Shown here: positions 8,837-17,124 of the stretch, in pieces | Layout: each line of letters opens with the position of its first letter | Position numbering within the stretch: the stretch's first letter is position 1 | NCBI RefSeq assembly: GCF_002256285.1 | Contig: NZ_NKJE01000003.1 | Coordinates: 1 to 64,000 of the forward strand | Length of the DNA stretch: 64,000 nucleotides | Source: Flavobacterium sp. BFFFF1 | GTDB taxonomy: Bacteria; Bacteroidota; Bacteroidia; Flavobacteriales; Flavobacteriaceae | Reading direction: 5' to 3' | Notes under the pieces: generated by a model | Database searches by the model: none | The model's input: only the letters and a program-made list of their open reading frames with translations | Told to the model about the DNA's origin: nothing | Position numbers and translations under genes: made by a program

Positions 8837-8844
8837 TACCTTCG
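8837..8844 (+). promoter_or_regulatory. -7 promoter element of the cold-shock gene
   Basis: TACCTTCG resembles the Bacteroidota -7 box TAnnTTTG and lies 24 bp before the start codon. The TTCG variant is the same as in the TAACTTCG of the cassette core element. No TTG is found at the usual distance upstream, so the -33 box is not assigned. Confidence 0.45.
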
Positions 8845-8868
8845 CACCTTTATTAATATTTATTTTTT

Positions 8869-9060
8869 ATGAACGAAGGAACAATTAAGTTTTTCAATGA
8901 GGCCAAAGGCTTCGGATTTATCACTCCAAATGGTGGAGGCAGCGATGTGTTTGTACATGTAAGTGGCCTTAATGGTACAGTACGTGAGAACGACACGGTA
9001 ACTTATTCCGTAGAAAACGGACAAAAAGGACCCACAGCAGTGAATGTAAACGTTATCTAA
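8869..9060 (+). CDS. Cold-shock domain protein
   Basis: 63 residues covering a complete CspA-type beta-barrel: GTIKFFNEAKGFGFI (RNP1 KGFGFI) and SDVFVHVSGL (RNP2 VFVHVS), ending at the fifth strand. Cold-shock proteins bind single-stranded RNA and DNA and act as RNA chaperones in the cytoplasm. It has its own promoter-like box and its own strong terminator, so it is an independent unit. It is one of the few cytoplasmic products in the block. Confidence 0.95.
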   Translation: MNEGTIKFFNEAKGFGFITPNGGGSDVFVHVSGLNGTVRENDTVTYSVENGQKGPTAVNVNVI

Positions 9061-9084
9061 GATATATTTTACTTGTACCAATTA

Positions 9085-9114
9085 AGCCAGTCTTTACCAG
9101 ACTGGCTTTTTTTT
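9085..9114 (+). terminator. Rho-independent terminator of the cold-shock gene
   Basis: A perfect 9-bp stem AGCCAGTCT / AGACTGGCT with loop TTACC is followed by a run of eight T. Confidence 0.9.
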
Positions 9115-9120
9115 ATTGCA

Positions 9121-9486
9121 TCAATTCGGCAGCCTTCCTCCCCGGTTTCGCTGCGCGCTGTTTGACCACGGAACTTGTCTTTAGGTTTGACTTAGGGAAA
9201 GTTCGCACGGTTGCGGCTCATCTTATAAAAACAACCCTTTTTCCATCACTGCTGTCATAACTGTGAATGCTACGCCTGTTCACGCTAACGCCCTACTGGT
9301 CCTGTATCTTTGGATGAAAAAGTACTTAAGGGAAATTCTGGATCGTGCGGACGGAAGCTGGGTTATGGACGATCTGGCGTTATTTTGTTAGTGGTTTTGA
9401 CGGTTGCGATGGATGTTAGTTTTTTTTTATTACTTCGTTTTGTATCCCGGTGCCGCGGCTGACGTGAAGCCGCCGAACGTTACAGG
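9121..9486 (+). repeat. Composite cassette junction 5
   Basis: No gene is seen. Near the right end lies a shortened core (ATTACTTCGTTTT, 9429-9441) and a well-preserved right arm, GGCTGACGTGAAGCCGCC, ending in AACGTTACAGG (9477-9486). GTTACAG fits the attC R' pattern in part. Further left are TATGGACGATCTGGCGTTAT-type remnants (about 9364-9383) and ATGCTACGCCTGTTC, shared with 8491-8505. Confidence 0.5.
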
Positions 9487-9809
9487 AAAACTTTTACCAA
9501 GTTTGCGCAAAAAAAAATATTTATTAAGTATTTTTCGATATTTTTGGGTAGACAAATCATAGTCACAGGACGATACCTCTACGTTTTTATGGATTAATTT
9601 GAAGTTGACAATTTAGGCTAAGCGCTTAAAATGTATAGCGTTACGTACCTTAAACATTGCCGGATAATCTAATCATTATTTAGAATTGGATATTCTTGAT
9701 TGGAAATATGAAGGATGGTTAGCGATAACACACAGGTACCTTAAGACGGGGAAAATAAGCCGAACAGAAACCCAAAAAAGATAGTAGGCAAAACTAAACT
9801 TTACTTATA
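9487..9809. other. A+T-rich leader with no recognisable gene
   Basis: 323 bp between the junction and the next gene. No open frame of note. The string GTACCTTAA occurs twice (about 9645 and 9735). It may contain the promoter of the following lipoprotein gene, but I cannot identify a convincing TAnnTTTG box. Confidence 0.4.
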
Positions 9810-10457
9810 ATGAAAACACTAAAAAATTCCGTATTTGCATGGTTTGTTATTATCATTTCAGTATCCGTAATTACCAGTTGTTCAAAACAAGATGACGCCT
9901 TAATGAGTCAAAATACTAAAGTCGACAACTATTTAAAACAATTTTATGGCAAAAATATCCAACTTGGAACGTCGTTAGAGACGAAATTTGACCTGCCCAA
10001 TTTGTCTACCGCAAGATCGGTTGAATCAGAAAACATCATCATTACCGAAGTATTTGTTGGTAACGACAGCCGGGCAAGAGGTTATGTAATAAGCGATAAA
10101 GAGACAAACGACTTTATATACTTTATTGATGTTAACAGAGTAGACTACAAGTTAACAACATATAAGGTGGAAACGGATGATACCATAGTATTTGACGATA
10201 TTAACCAACTTGAAAAATACTTAAATACCGATGAACTGGATTATATCAAAATTGCAGAGGACTACAATAGCGGACAGTCCGCTGAAAGAAGATTTTGGGG
10301 TTGGCAAAAATGGGTCGACTGTGATAAAGCAACCGGTATGGGAACAGTAATGGAAACCTATTATGTTTTTGGCGTCGGTGTGAAAACCAGACCGATTCGT
10401 GGATTAGATGGCGGAATTATGGTTGAACCGTGTGCTGGTGGCGCCCTTAATGATTAA
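9810..10457 (+). CDS. Uncharacterised lipoprotein
   Basis: 215 residues. The N-terminus MKTLKNSVFAWFVIIISVSVITSC is a lipoprotein signal with Cys24. The middle part is hydrophilic with a beta-rich pattern (IIITEVFVGNDSRARGYVISD). The C-terminal part has RRFWGWQKWVDCDKATG and ends in a Gly-rich tail containing a second Cys (EPCAGGALND). I do not recognise the family. It is followed by a long hairpin and then, without a junction repeat, by the gene at 10511. Confidence 0.75.
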   Translation: MKTLKNSVFAWFVIIISVSVITSCSKQDDALMSQNTKVDNYLKQFYGKNIQLGTSLETKFDLPNLSTARSVESENIIITEVFVGNDSRARGYVISDKETNDFIYFIDVNRVDYKLTTYKVETDDTIVFDDINQLEKYLNTDELDYIKIAEDYNSGQSAERRFWGWQKWVDCDKATGMGTVMETYYVFGVGVKTRPIRGLDGGIMVEPCAGGALND

Positions 10458-10466
10458 TAATCAACT

Positions 10467-10496
10467 TAGGCCATTTTATTTTTTTAAAATGGCCTA
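10467..10496. terminator. Hairpin between the genes at 9810 and 10511
   Basis: A perfect 12-bp stem TAGGCCATTTTA / TAAAATGGCCTA with a T6 loop, 10 bp after the lipoprotein stop. There is no long T tract after it, so it may be a weak bidirectional terminator or an mRNA-stabilising hairpin. Confidence 0.6.
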
Positions 10497-10510
10497 TTAA
10501 ATACCTATCT

Positions 10511-11338
10511 ATGAAGTATTTTTTTTTCTTTTGCTTTGGTTTCATTCCTTTAATGGTTCATGGACAGGTCTCGGTAACCATCAAAAGCAAAGAGACCGGG
10601 GAACCCATATCGTATGCGAATGTTTGGAAATCAAATAAAATTTATGCATCGTCGGATTCTTTAGGCACTTTTTCCATTGGTGAAAATGAGTTAAACATAC
10701 CATTTAAAATTTCAGCTTTAGGATACAAAACGAAAGACAGCATTTTGATCAATGAGGCAAAAACCATTTATTTGGAAGAAGACTTTATTGAATTGAAAGA
10801 AGTATTGTTGTCAAAAAAAGTCAATGCCAAAAAAATCAAAGTGGGTAAGCTAAAAAATGGGGATGTAGGCGTTGTTTCTGAAATGAACAAAGAAACCGCT
10901 CAAATTGGTCGATTTTTTTCAAATGATTCGGGAGAAACATTGTTTTTAGATAAATTCAGGTTTAAAGCAATTTGCGCTACCAGGAATTGTATTGTAAATA
11001 TCTTAATATACGCCGTGGGAAAAAATGGCGAACCAGCTGAAATTATAAATCGCAACAACATTCCGTGTAAGGTAAAAAAAGGACACCATATAAACGAAGT
11101 TGACCTAAGTGATTTAAATATTCAATTTCCTCCTGAAGGCATATTTATAATGGTAAATTACCTTTTTTTAGAGCAAAACAAACTGTTCGGTAATAAAAAT
11201 GAAAACTGGTATTATTATGAGCCATCCATTGACGCTGCGTCTGTTGAAAGCTATACAGATACCTGGTACAACTACAACAATGAATGGAAAAAGAATGATA
11301 AATATTCAGTGTGTTTTCAATTGTCTTTAACGAATTAG
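10511..11338 (+). CDS. Exported carboxypeptidase-regulatory-like domain protein (paralogue of 14024)
   Basis: 275 residues with a signal peptide (MKYFFFFCFGFIPLMVHGQ). Residues 20-95 form a CarboxypepD_reg-like beta-sandwich (VTIKSKETGEPISYANVW ... FKISALGYKTKDSILI), the domain found at the N-terminus of TonB-dependent receptors and many secreted proteins. The C-terminal half (VNILIYAVGKNGEPAE ... DLNIQFPPEGIFIMVNYL) is clearly homologous to the gene at 14024, for example FPPEGIF versus FPPAGLF. Function unknown; it could be a periplasmic or outer-membrane accessory protein. Confidence 0.8.
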   Translation: MKYFFFFCFGFIPLMVHGQVSVTIKSKETGEPISYANVWKSNKIYASSDSLGTFSIGENELNIPFKISALGYKTKDSILINEAKTIYLEEDFIELKEVLLSKKVNAKKIKVGKLKNGDVGVVSEMNKETAQIGRFFSNDSGETLFLDKFRFKAICATRNCIVNILIYAVGKNGEPAEIINRNNIPCKVKKGHHINEVDLSDLNIQFPPEGIFIMVNYLFLEQNKLFGNKNENWYYYEPSIDAASVESYTDTWYNYNNEWKKNDKYSVCFQLSLTN

Positions 11339-11434
11339 GCCACCATTATACTGCGTAAAAACCGAAAGAAAAAAGGCTTCCAGTAACATGATCTGTTTAA
11401 CAAAAATTAGTTTTTTCACGCCATGGCTATTGTC

Positions 11435-11704
11435 TATTGTAAAATGCAACCGATTGCTTCATAACCAATATGCCTGGATAGGATTGCTGCGCCCTTTCGG
11501 ACCAGCGCCCTTGCGTCCTCCTGCCCCCGGTGACAACGTCCTGAGGGTGTGTCCTGAGTAGGAAGTACGGTGACAGATTGTGGGGCATTTGCATAGGTGA
11601 GAGGCCGTGGTGGATGTGTGTGTTTTTTTTATAACTTCGTTTGGGTCCAGGGAATTCTGAATTCTAACTGTTGCAGGTGACGTGGACACACCTGAGGTTA
11701 GCCT
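11435..11704 (+). repeat. Composite cassette junction 6
   Basis: A first partial core lies at 11435-11466 (TTGTAAAATGCAACCG) and a REP-like hairpin around 11524-11546. The second half-core at 11613-11643 ends TATAACTTCGTTT, followed by the right arm CAGGTGACGTGGACACACC and AGGTTAGCC at 11695-11703. The two half-cores are separated by about 150 bp, as if a sequence was inserted within one site or two sites recombined. Confidence 0.55.
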
Positions 11705-11717
11705 AAATTTTTTACTA

Positions 11718-12446
11718 ATGATCGTACCCATCTTAATTTTAAGTGCCGTTTTTATTGCCATTGCATTTACTGTAAATGAAAATAATGCGAAATATTTGCT
11801 TTCGGGATACAACACCATGTCTGAAGTGGATAGGGAGAATTTTGACATTAAATCCTACATGGTTTATTTTCGAAAGTTCCATATTTTTCTTGGCGTAACG
11901 TTACTGCTCATTGCTGTAGGCTTATTGTACTTTGTAAATTCAGATTGGAGTGGCCTGTTTTTGGGAACTTATCCCCTATTTGTTTATATTTTCTTTATTT
12001 GGAAATCAAATCAGTTCACAAAAAATAAAAGCAAGAAACAGCGCCTCACCACATACATCGCCATGGGTGTGATGTCTTTACTTTTGCTAATCATTTTGTA
12101 TGAATTTAAAAGCTGCCTGACATACAATGGCATTATAGTTCATAACGATCAAATTGAAATCACCGGTGAATACGGAACAGCAATAAATATTAGTGATTTA
12201 AAGTATATTGAATTGGCGGATCAGTTGCCTGAAATTTCGTCTAAAACAAATGGGTTTGCCCTCGAAACCATTCAAAAAGGGTATTTCAGGACGGCAGGTG
12301 GTGAAAATGTAAAGCTTTTAATTAACTCTGAAAAAACACCTATCCTCTTATTCACGACAAATGACAATCAAAAAATATATTACTCCTCTAAAGACAAGTC
12401 TAATGAAGAAATATATAAAGCAATAAAAGGAAAAGTAATCCATTAA
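11718..12446 (+). CDS. Membrane protein with DUF3784-like and PH-like domains
   Basis: 242 residues from the ATG at 11718; the longer frame begins with a GTG inside the attC-like arm. The N-terminal half has four hydrophobic helices with LLSGYNTMSEVDRENFDIKSY after the first, the GYNTMS signature of DUF3784. The C-terminal half (LTYNGIIVHNDQIEITGEYGTAINISDLKYIEL ... YYSSKDKSNEEIYKAIK) looks like a bacterial PH domain facing the cytoplasm. Function unknown. It is followed after 47 bp by the LRR-like gene, probably in the same transcript. Confidence 0.72.
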   Translation: MIVPILILSAVFIAIAFTVNENNAKYLLSGYNTMSEVDRENFDIKSYMVYFRKFHIFLGVTLLLIAVGLLYFVNSDWSGLFLGTYPLFVYIFFIWKSNQFTKNKSKKQRLTTYIAMGVMSLLLLIILYEFKSCLTYNGIIVHNDQIEITGEYGTAINISDLKYIELADQLPEISSKTNGFALETIQKGYFRTAGGENVKLLINSEKTPILLFTTNDNQKIYYSSKDKSNEEIYKAIKGKVIH

Positions 12447-12493
12447 TAACTGACTTACGCCAAATAACAATTTATTACTGCCCGCAATATTAG

Positions 12494-13267
12494 ATGATTG
12501 ACAGATACAGATACCACGAATTTTATACTGGGAAAGAAAACGAGTTGGCGTACCAAATCGTTCAATCGCCAACATATAAAAATATCAACTCAGAAAATCT
12601 ATTTATACAATGTTTGTCGCCTGCGGTAATTAAAAAAGGGTCTGAAAAAGAAAAGACACTGATCGCGGAATGGGATGAAATATTCCAAACGCTGGACAAA
12701 GTTAAGAGACTCAAAATAAACATCTTTAATCAGGAGATTTTAAACGTACTGCATAAAATTCCCAACTTAACGGAATTGATCATTGAGAATTCATCTGTTG
12801 AAGATGTTTCGCCTTTAAGTAAACTAGAACAATTAACACGGTTAGAAATCTACCACAATACAAAACTGACTGACATCGCATCGATTGGAGATCTTCATCT
12901 CAAACAATTGAAGTTTGAGAATTGTTTTAATATTGTCAATTATGAAGTAATCGGAACAATGAAGTCTTTAAAAGGGCTGTCGCTGAATGGAAACTGGACT
13001 GCGCCCAAAAACTTAAAAATCAATTCGCTGGTGCCTTTCGAAGGATTGGAAAATTTAGAGCACCTGGATTTGGATTATGCTATTGTCGTGGATAAATCGT
13101 TCGAAAGCATTTTAAGAATGACCAAATTAAAACGCTTTGACTATCTGGCAACCATAAAAAAAGAAACCAGGATTAAAATAAAAACTAACCATAAAGCTTT
13201 AGTTGCGGGTTTTTTCATGGATTATGATTATGAGAAACATGATTTTTTTGAAGGAAAGATTTGGTAG
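12494..13267 (+). CDS. Cytoplasmic leucine-rich-repeat protein
   Basis: 257 residues without a signal peptide. Central repeats such as LTELIIENSSVEDVSPLSKLEQLTRLEIYHNTKLTDIASIGDL form an internalin-type LRR stretch (about residues 75-220), flanked by a charged N-terminus and a short C-terminal cap. Unlike the LRR protein at 4689 it lacks Cys residues in the repeats and an export signal, so the two are not close paralogues. No function can be assigned. Confidence 0.75.
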   Translation: MIDRYRYHEFYTGKENELAYQIVQSPTYKNINSENLFIQCLSPAVIKKGSEKEKTLIAEWDEIFQTLDKVKRLKINIFNQEILNVLHKIPNLTELIIENSSVEDVSPLSKLEQLTRLEIYHNTKLTDIASIGDLHLKQLKFENCFNIVNYEVIGTMKSLKGLSLNGNWTAPKNLKINSLVPFEGLENLEHLDLDYAIVVDKSFESILRMTKLKRFDYLATIKKETRIKIKTNHKALVAGFFMDYDYEKHDFFEGKIW

Positions 13268-13280
13268 TATATACTACTGG

Positions 13281-13440
13281 TAAGAGCGGTTTCGCATTGG
13301 GCTGTTCGGCTTTCCGCTTCGCGTGCTGCTTTTCCTGTAGAATGTATGGGCTTTTTCGATAACTTCGTTTTTTAAATGCAGTTGTTCAGCACGGTTTAAA
13401 ATCCAGGCTGTTTTAGATTAAAAGTCTGCGCCATCGCGAG
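13281..13440 (+). repeat. attC-like cassette junction 7
   Basis: The left arm is GAGCGGTTTCGCATTGGGC (13284-13302). The core at 13335-13372 starts CTGTAGAATGTATGGGC and ends ATAACTTCGTTTT. The right part differs from the standard arm: it carries TTAAAAGTCTGCGCCATCGC, a variant also seen at 7074-7092 (TATAAATCTGCGCCATCC) and 21234-21251. Confidence 0.5.
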
Positions 13441-13470
13441 CATACACCACAACATTCAAAACCCATTTCA

Positions 13471-13926
13471 ATGGACCGCTTTAGTATCGTATCGAACATG
13501 ACCAAAAAAGAATATTTAAAAGTCATGCTTTTAGGGCTTTACAGCAAACCCGCTTTTATCGCGGTGGTGCTTTTCGGGGGCTATCTCGTTATTTTTAACG
13601 AATCTTATCAGCAGGTGATTTTAGGATTGGCCTTTGCGCTGTCACCGTTGATTATTGCTTTGATTGCTGCGCGTCAATTTGGTTCCAGTCCAGGTTCTGG
13701 AGACGATATTGCATTCACCTTTGGTGAAAATGGGATTACCGTTGAAGGATCGACCTGCAGGAGTGAATTTACCTGGGAGCATATTGTGAAGCAGAAAGAG
13801 ATCAGCAATTTCCTGATACTGTACCATAGTAAAAGGGTGGGAAATTTTGTCGACAAGCGGAAATTGAGTGCGGCGCAGTTGCAGTTTATAAAGGACTGCG
13901 TGGGTAAAAAAAAGGAGACGCTGTGA
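13471..13926 (+). CDS. YcxB-like membrane protein
   Basis: 151 residues. Two closely spaced transmembrane helices (AFIAVVLFGGYLVIF and VILGLAFALSPLIIALIAA) are followed by a cytoplasmic domain, FTFGENGITVEGSTCRSEFTWEHIVKQKEISNFLILYHSKRVGNFVDKRKLSAAQLQFIKDCV, characteristic of the YcxB-like family in both pattern and length. Members have no established function. It is more GC-rich than its immediate neighbours. Confidence 0.8.
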   Translation: MDRFSIVSNMTKKEYLKVMLLGLYSKPAFIAVVLFGGYLVIFNESYQQVILGLAFALSPLIIALIAARQFGSSPGSGDDIAFTFGENGITVEGSTCRSEFTWEHIVKQKEISNFLILYHSKRVGNFVDKRKLSAAQLQFIKDCVGKKKETL

Positions 13927-14023
13927 GCGGATTTCCGTTGCGGGGTAATGCAGCGTATAGTCGGCAAGAATGACAAAAACTGCATCCGGACATTGCAGGG
14001 TTAATTTAACCTCTACAAAAAAT

Positions 14024-14905
14024 ATGAAAATCAAATACCTCGTTGTTTTAATTGTCCTGATAAGCAATCCTATTTATGCTCAGGGCGTGGCAACAGTAGT
14101 AGACGCGACAGATGGGTCAGGGATACCCTATGCAAACATTGTGGTAGAAAATGAATCCATTGGAACGTCAAGTGACGAAAATGGGGATTTTAAATTTACG
14201 CCATTGTTTGTTGGGAAAAACCTTAAGATAAGTGCCGTCGGGTATAAGCCAAAATCATTAAAGTTTTCGCCCGACGCTCTTAAGATCCCTTTGGATCCCA
14301 ATGTCACGGATCTGGATGAAGTGGTTATAGAAAAGCAGCGTAAAACACTTTTCTATACAATCGGCGAATTTAAAAAGTCGGCAGTGAAACATTTTATGTC
14401 AGCGTCCAATAAAACTCCGTGGATGATCGCCCGATTTTTTCCTTACGACACTGTATACAAAGCCACGCCATTTCTGTCATCCGTAAAACTTAACACGCTA
14501 AGTGAGATCAATGGCGCAAAGTTCAACATCCGATTATACGGGGTGGCAGAAAATGGTCAACCCGGAGCGCTTCTGGCAGACGAAAACATTATAGGGACTG
14601 CTAAACGAGGCAACCGCATTGTTGAAATATCCCTCGAGCATTTGAAAATTGAGTTTCCTCCGGCCGGACTTTTTGTCGTTTATGAATATATTATTATCGA
14701 TGAAAACAAATACGAATTCGATTACAAAGACCCGGTATCCAAACGAAGGGATCACCATCTGTCGTATGAACCGGTTATTGGATGTATTTATACCGACACC
14801 AGTGCGTCCAGTTGGCTGTATAAAAGTGGCGTTTGGAATCATCTGGAATTTAACTCCATACAATACTGCTTGCTAATGGCAGTAGCATTAAAACTCAGTA
14901 ATTAA
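14024..14905 (+). CDS. Exported carboxypeptidase-regulatory-like domain protein (paralogue of 10511)
   Basis: 293 residues from the ATG at 14024, which directly precedes a signal peptide (MKIKYLVVLIVLISNPIYAQ); 18 upstream in-frame codons are unlikely to be used. An N-terminal CarboxypepD_reg-like domain (VVDATDGSGIPYANIVV ... KISAVGYKPKSLKF) is followed by a conserved C-terminal domain: FNIRLYGVAENGQPGALL, LEHLKIEFPPAGLFVVYEYI. The same domain order and motifs occur in the gene at 10511, about 3.5 kb upstream, with only moderate identity, so this is an old duplication or two independently acquired family members. Confidence 0.8.
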   Translation: MKIKYLVVLIVLISNPIYAQGVATVVDATDGSGIPYANIVVENESIGTSSDENGDFKFTPLFVGKNLKISAVGYKPKSLKFSPDALKIPLDPNVTDLDEVVIEKQRKTLFYTIGEFKKSAVKHFMSASNKTPWMIARFFPYDTVYKATPFLSSVKLNTLSEINGAKFNIRLYGVAENGQPGALLADENIIGTAKRGNRIVEISLEHLKIEFPPAGLFVVYEYIIIDENKYEFDYKDPVSKRRDHHLSYEPVIGCIYTDTSASSWLYKSGVWNHLEFNSIQYCLLMAVALKLSN

Positions 14906-14954
14906 ATACATTTGTACTAACCCTACAAAATACAAAACCCGTAAGTTTAATTTT

Positions 14955-15596
14955 ATGTACGATTTACCACATCACAAAGAACATAACGAAAAGGAAATCA
15001 CAGATTTTATCAATCAATATCCATTCGCTTTTATCACGGGCTGTGATGCAGCGCATCAACCCATCGTTACACAGCTTCCCCTATTCCCTGAAGAAAAAGA
15101 TGGCAAAAAAATATTGCGTGGCCATCTGATGAAAAACACTGATCACCATCTGGCTTTTATGAGCAATGAACGGGTATTGGTGGTCTTTACAGGAAAAAGT
15201 ACGTATGTAAGCGGTACATGGTATAGCAATCCCTATATGGCTTCAACGTGGAACTATATGAGCGTTCATATCAAAGGTTCCATCAGGTTTCTTGATGACC
15301 ATGCATTGGAAGAAGTCCTCCGGCTGACTTCCCTTCATTTTGAAAACAACAATGAAAATTCAACGACGGTTTATGACAACCTTCCCATGGCGTTTAAGCA
15401 AAGGGTTATGGGCGCTATTGTAGCTTTTGAGATCGAAGTTCTGGAAATGGATACGGTTTTTAAATTAAGCCAGGACAGAGACGAAAAAAGTTATCAAAAT
15501 ATCATCGCACAATTAAAATTGGGAGATCATGATGGGCAAGTCATTGCTCATGAAATGGAAAGGAGATTTGACAATGTTTTTAAAAACAAGCAATAG
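14955..15596 (+). CDS. PaiB-family FMN-binding protein
   Basis: 213 residues in a split-barrel flavin-binding fold. Recognisable PaiB family segments are the start MYDLPHHKEHNEKEITDFINQYPFAFI, LRGHLMKNTDHHLAFM, VLVVFTGKSTYVSGTWY and PTWNY-type STWNYMSVHIKGSIRF. The Bacillus member was described as a negative regulator of sporulation and protease genes; for most homologues a flavin-related enzymatic or sensing role is only inferred. It follows the gene at 14024 by 49 bp without a junction, so both may be one cassette or transcript. Confidence 0.9.
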   Translation: MYDLPHHKEHNEKEITDFINQYPFAFITGCDAAHQPIVTQLPLFPEEKDGKKILRGHLMKNTDHHLAFMSNERVLVVFTGKSTYVSGTWYSNPYMASTWNYMSVHIKGSIRFLDDHALEEVLRLTSLHFENNNENSTTVYDNLPMAFKQRVMGAIVAFEIEVLEMDTVFKLSQDRDEKSYQNIIAQLKLGDHDGQVIAHEMERRFDNVFKNKQ

Positions 15597-15598
15597 GA

Positions 15599-15729
15599 AC
15601 TTTAGCTGCCTGGCGGTTAATCCCCGGTGCTGCTTTTGATATCTAATGTAACCACTTTTTGTGTAACTTCGTTTTAAACGGTGTTGCCGGTACGGATTGC
15701 AAATGCTCGACATCTTTAACGTTAGCGGT
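15599..15729 (+). repeat. attC-like cassette junction 8
   Basis: The left arm region is TTAGCTGCCTGGCGGTTAA (15602-15620). The core at 15643-15676 is a variant, CTAATGTAACCAC, ending GTAACTTCGTTTT. The right end TTTAACGTTAGCGG (15716-15729) has a box close to the attC R' consensus. The next gene starts 40 bp downstream. Confidence 0.55.
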
Positions 15730-15768
15730 CGCTTAAATGGAATCCACAGCATTTAATGATGGTATCAA

Positions 15769-16251
15769 ATGAAATCAGAGACGCATATTAAAAATAAATT
15801 AATCGAACCGTTGTCAATACTTTTTTTGACGGTTTTAAGTACTTTGGCCATCGCCCAGGAAAATTCAAACACCAAAGCAGCATTCCACGCCCCTATTTAC
15901 ACGTTATACTACCCGACAGACCACTGGGAGTTAACAATTGAAAATACTGACTTTTTGTATAAATATGTCATTCAGGAAATCCAAAAACCGGATCCCCCAC
16001 GTCTCCTGATTTATCTTGAAGGACATAGTGATGATGTGGGCGATTCAGATTACAACATGAAACTTTCGCAACAAAGAGTACAGGCAGTGGCTGAATATTT
16101 AAAAAGCAACGGTTATCTTACAGACCAAATTAAGATTCAATACTTTGGTGAATCGAAACCAGAAACCAGAAAAATTGCTGTGTCAAATAAACTGAAAGAT
16201 ATTCGTTACGCCAATAGAAGGGTGGTCATCAGAATTGAAAAGATCGATTGA
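15769..16251 (+). CDS. OmpA-like peptidoglycan-binding protein
   Basis: 160 residues. A signal-peptide-like N-terminus (hydrophobic SILFLTVLSTLAIAQ) is followed by a single OmpA/MotB domain: LYYPTDHWELT, LLIYLEGHSDDVGDSDYNMKLSQQRVQAVAEYL, and YANRRVVIRI, with the Asp and Arg residues that bind diaminopimelate. There is no beta-barrel, so it is a soluble periplasmic cell-wall-binding protein rather than a porin. A single-domain protein of this size, alone between two junctions, is a typical cassette. Confidence 0.9.
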   Translation: MKSETHIKNKLIEPLSILFLTVLSTLAIAQENSNTKAAFHAPIYTLYYPTDHWELTIENTDFLYKYVIQEIQKPDPPRLLIYLEGHSDDVGDSDYNMKLSQQRVQAVAEYLKSNGYLTDQIKIQYFGESKPETRKIAVSNKLKDIRYANRRVVIRIEKID

Positions 16252-16256
16252 ATGCC

Positions 16257-16336
16257 AACCATTAAAAAAGAGATCCTTTCGTTGCGCTGTTCATTTAGAG
16301 AACTTATCGCTATATATGATTCGTAGGTTAGCAGAC
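16257..16336 (+). repeat. Possible attC-like junction 9 (no core element)
   Basis: The left part contains CCTTTCGTTGCGCTGTTC (16276-16293) and the right part GTAGGTTAGC (16324-16333), followed by AGACAGTAACGAAAGCC. CTTTCGTT can pair with AACGAAAG. GTTAGC fits the R' pattern. The TGTAAAATG core is missing, so this is weaker evidence than the other junctions. Confidence 0.35.
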
Positions 16337-16362
16337 AGTAACGAAAGCCTAAAATCAAAAAA

Positions 16363-16926
16363 ATGATTGAAACGTTTACCGAGTTCCTGAAATTTGTTTC
16401 CGACTACCTGATCAAGGGCATGTCTGTCAGCATCTTGTTGATGATCATTGTGAAACTGGTCTTTAAAAACAAACTTGATTTGTCGACGAAGATTGTAAAA
16501 TGGATCATTTTGGTGTATTCTTTTGGCGTTTTATTGAATACCGTCCTGCTGTACGCATTTCCGATTGAAAAATATGCTTTTTTAGAACGAGCGACCGGAC
16601 CCTATGCGTGGGCTTATTGGCTGATGTTTAGCCTAAACGCAATGCTTCCATTCGTTTTGCTTTACCACAAACCGGGCAGAAACCTGTATTTATTGTTCAC
16701 GATTTCGTTGTTAATGAATATTGGCTGGCTTTTCGAATCGTTTGTAGTGCATGCATCGGGTTTACATCGGAATTTTATCACCGCGGATTATAATCCATAT
16801 TTACCAAATGAATTCGAGTTACGTGTCATTCTTAGTGGTTTTCTATTGGGAATAATGCTTCTGGTTTTGGAAACAATAGCTGGAAATATTAATCCCGAAA
16901 TGCGGAAAACAAATCAAATGCAGTGA
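16363..16926 (+). CDS. Orphan NrfD/ActC-like membrane protein (shortened)
   Basis: 187 residues with four to five membrane helices and no signal peptide. Two segments look like the polysulfide reductase NrfD family of quinol-oxidising subunits: ERATGPYAWAYWLMFSLNAMLPFVLL (compare TGPYWWAYW...N...P) and NIGWLFESFVVHASGLHRNFITADYNPYLPNEFEL (compare NIGMW-ERFVI...LHR-F..Y.P). The family usually has eight to ten helices and works with an iron-sulfur partner; here only the C-terminal part is represented and no partner gene is nearby. It may be a stand-alone half-size derivative. The family assignment is by eye. Confidence 0.55.
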   Translation: MIETFTEFLKFVSDYLIKGMSVSILLMIIVKLVFKNKLDLSTKIVKWIILVYSFGVLLNTVLLYAFPIEKYAFLERATGPYAWAYWLMFSLNAMLPFVLLYHKPGRNLYLLFTISLLMNIGWLFESFVVHASGLHRNFITADYNPYLPNEFELRVILSGFLLGIMLLVLETIAGNINPEMRKTNQMQ

Positions 16927-17014
16927 AAAAATTTGAAAAACGCCGGGCAGTATTTTGCGATCTGTATTAATTATGGCGCATCGGCTTAGCGCCACCCGTT
17001 GCTTTGGGTCGTCT

Positions 17015-17057
17015 TTGTAAATGTGATTTATTTACAAAATTTACATTAGTATTTACA
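17015..17057. promoter_or_regulatory. Operator-like palindrome upstream of the gene at 17125
   Basis: TTGTAAAT and ATTTACAA form a perfect inverted repeat with a 7-nt spacer (17015-17037), followed by further half-sites TTTACATTAGTATTTACAA up to 17057. This arrangement is typical for a dimeric repressor or for overlapping promoter boxes. No regulator gene lies next to it. Confidence 0.4.
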
Positions 17058-17124
17058 ATATAAAGCGATTCATCCGGAAAATATCTCGCTAGATTCGCCG
17101 TATCAATTTAAAAATGAAAAACAT

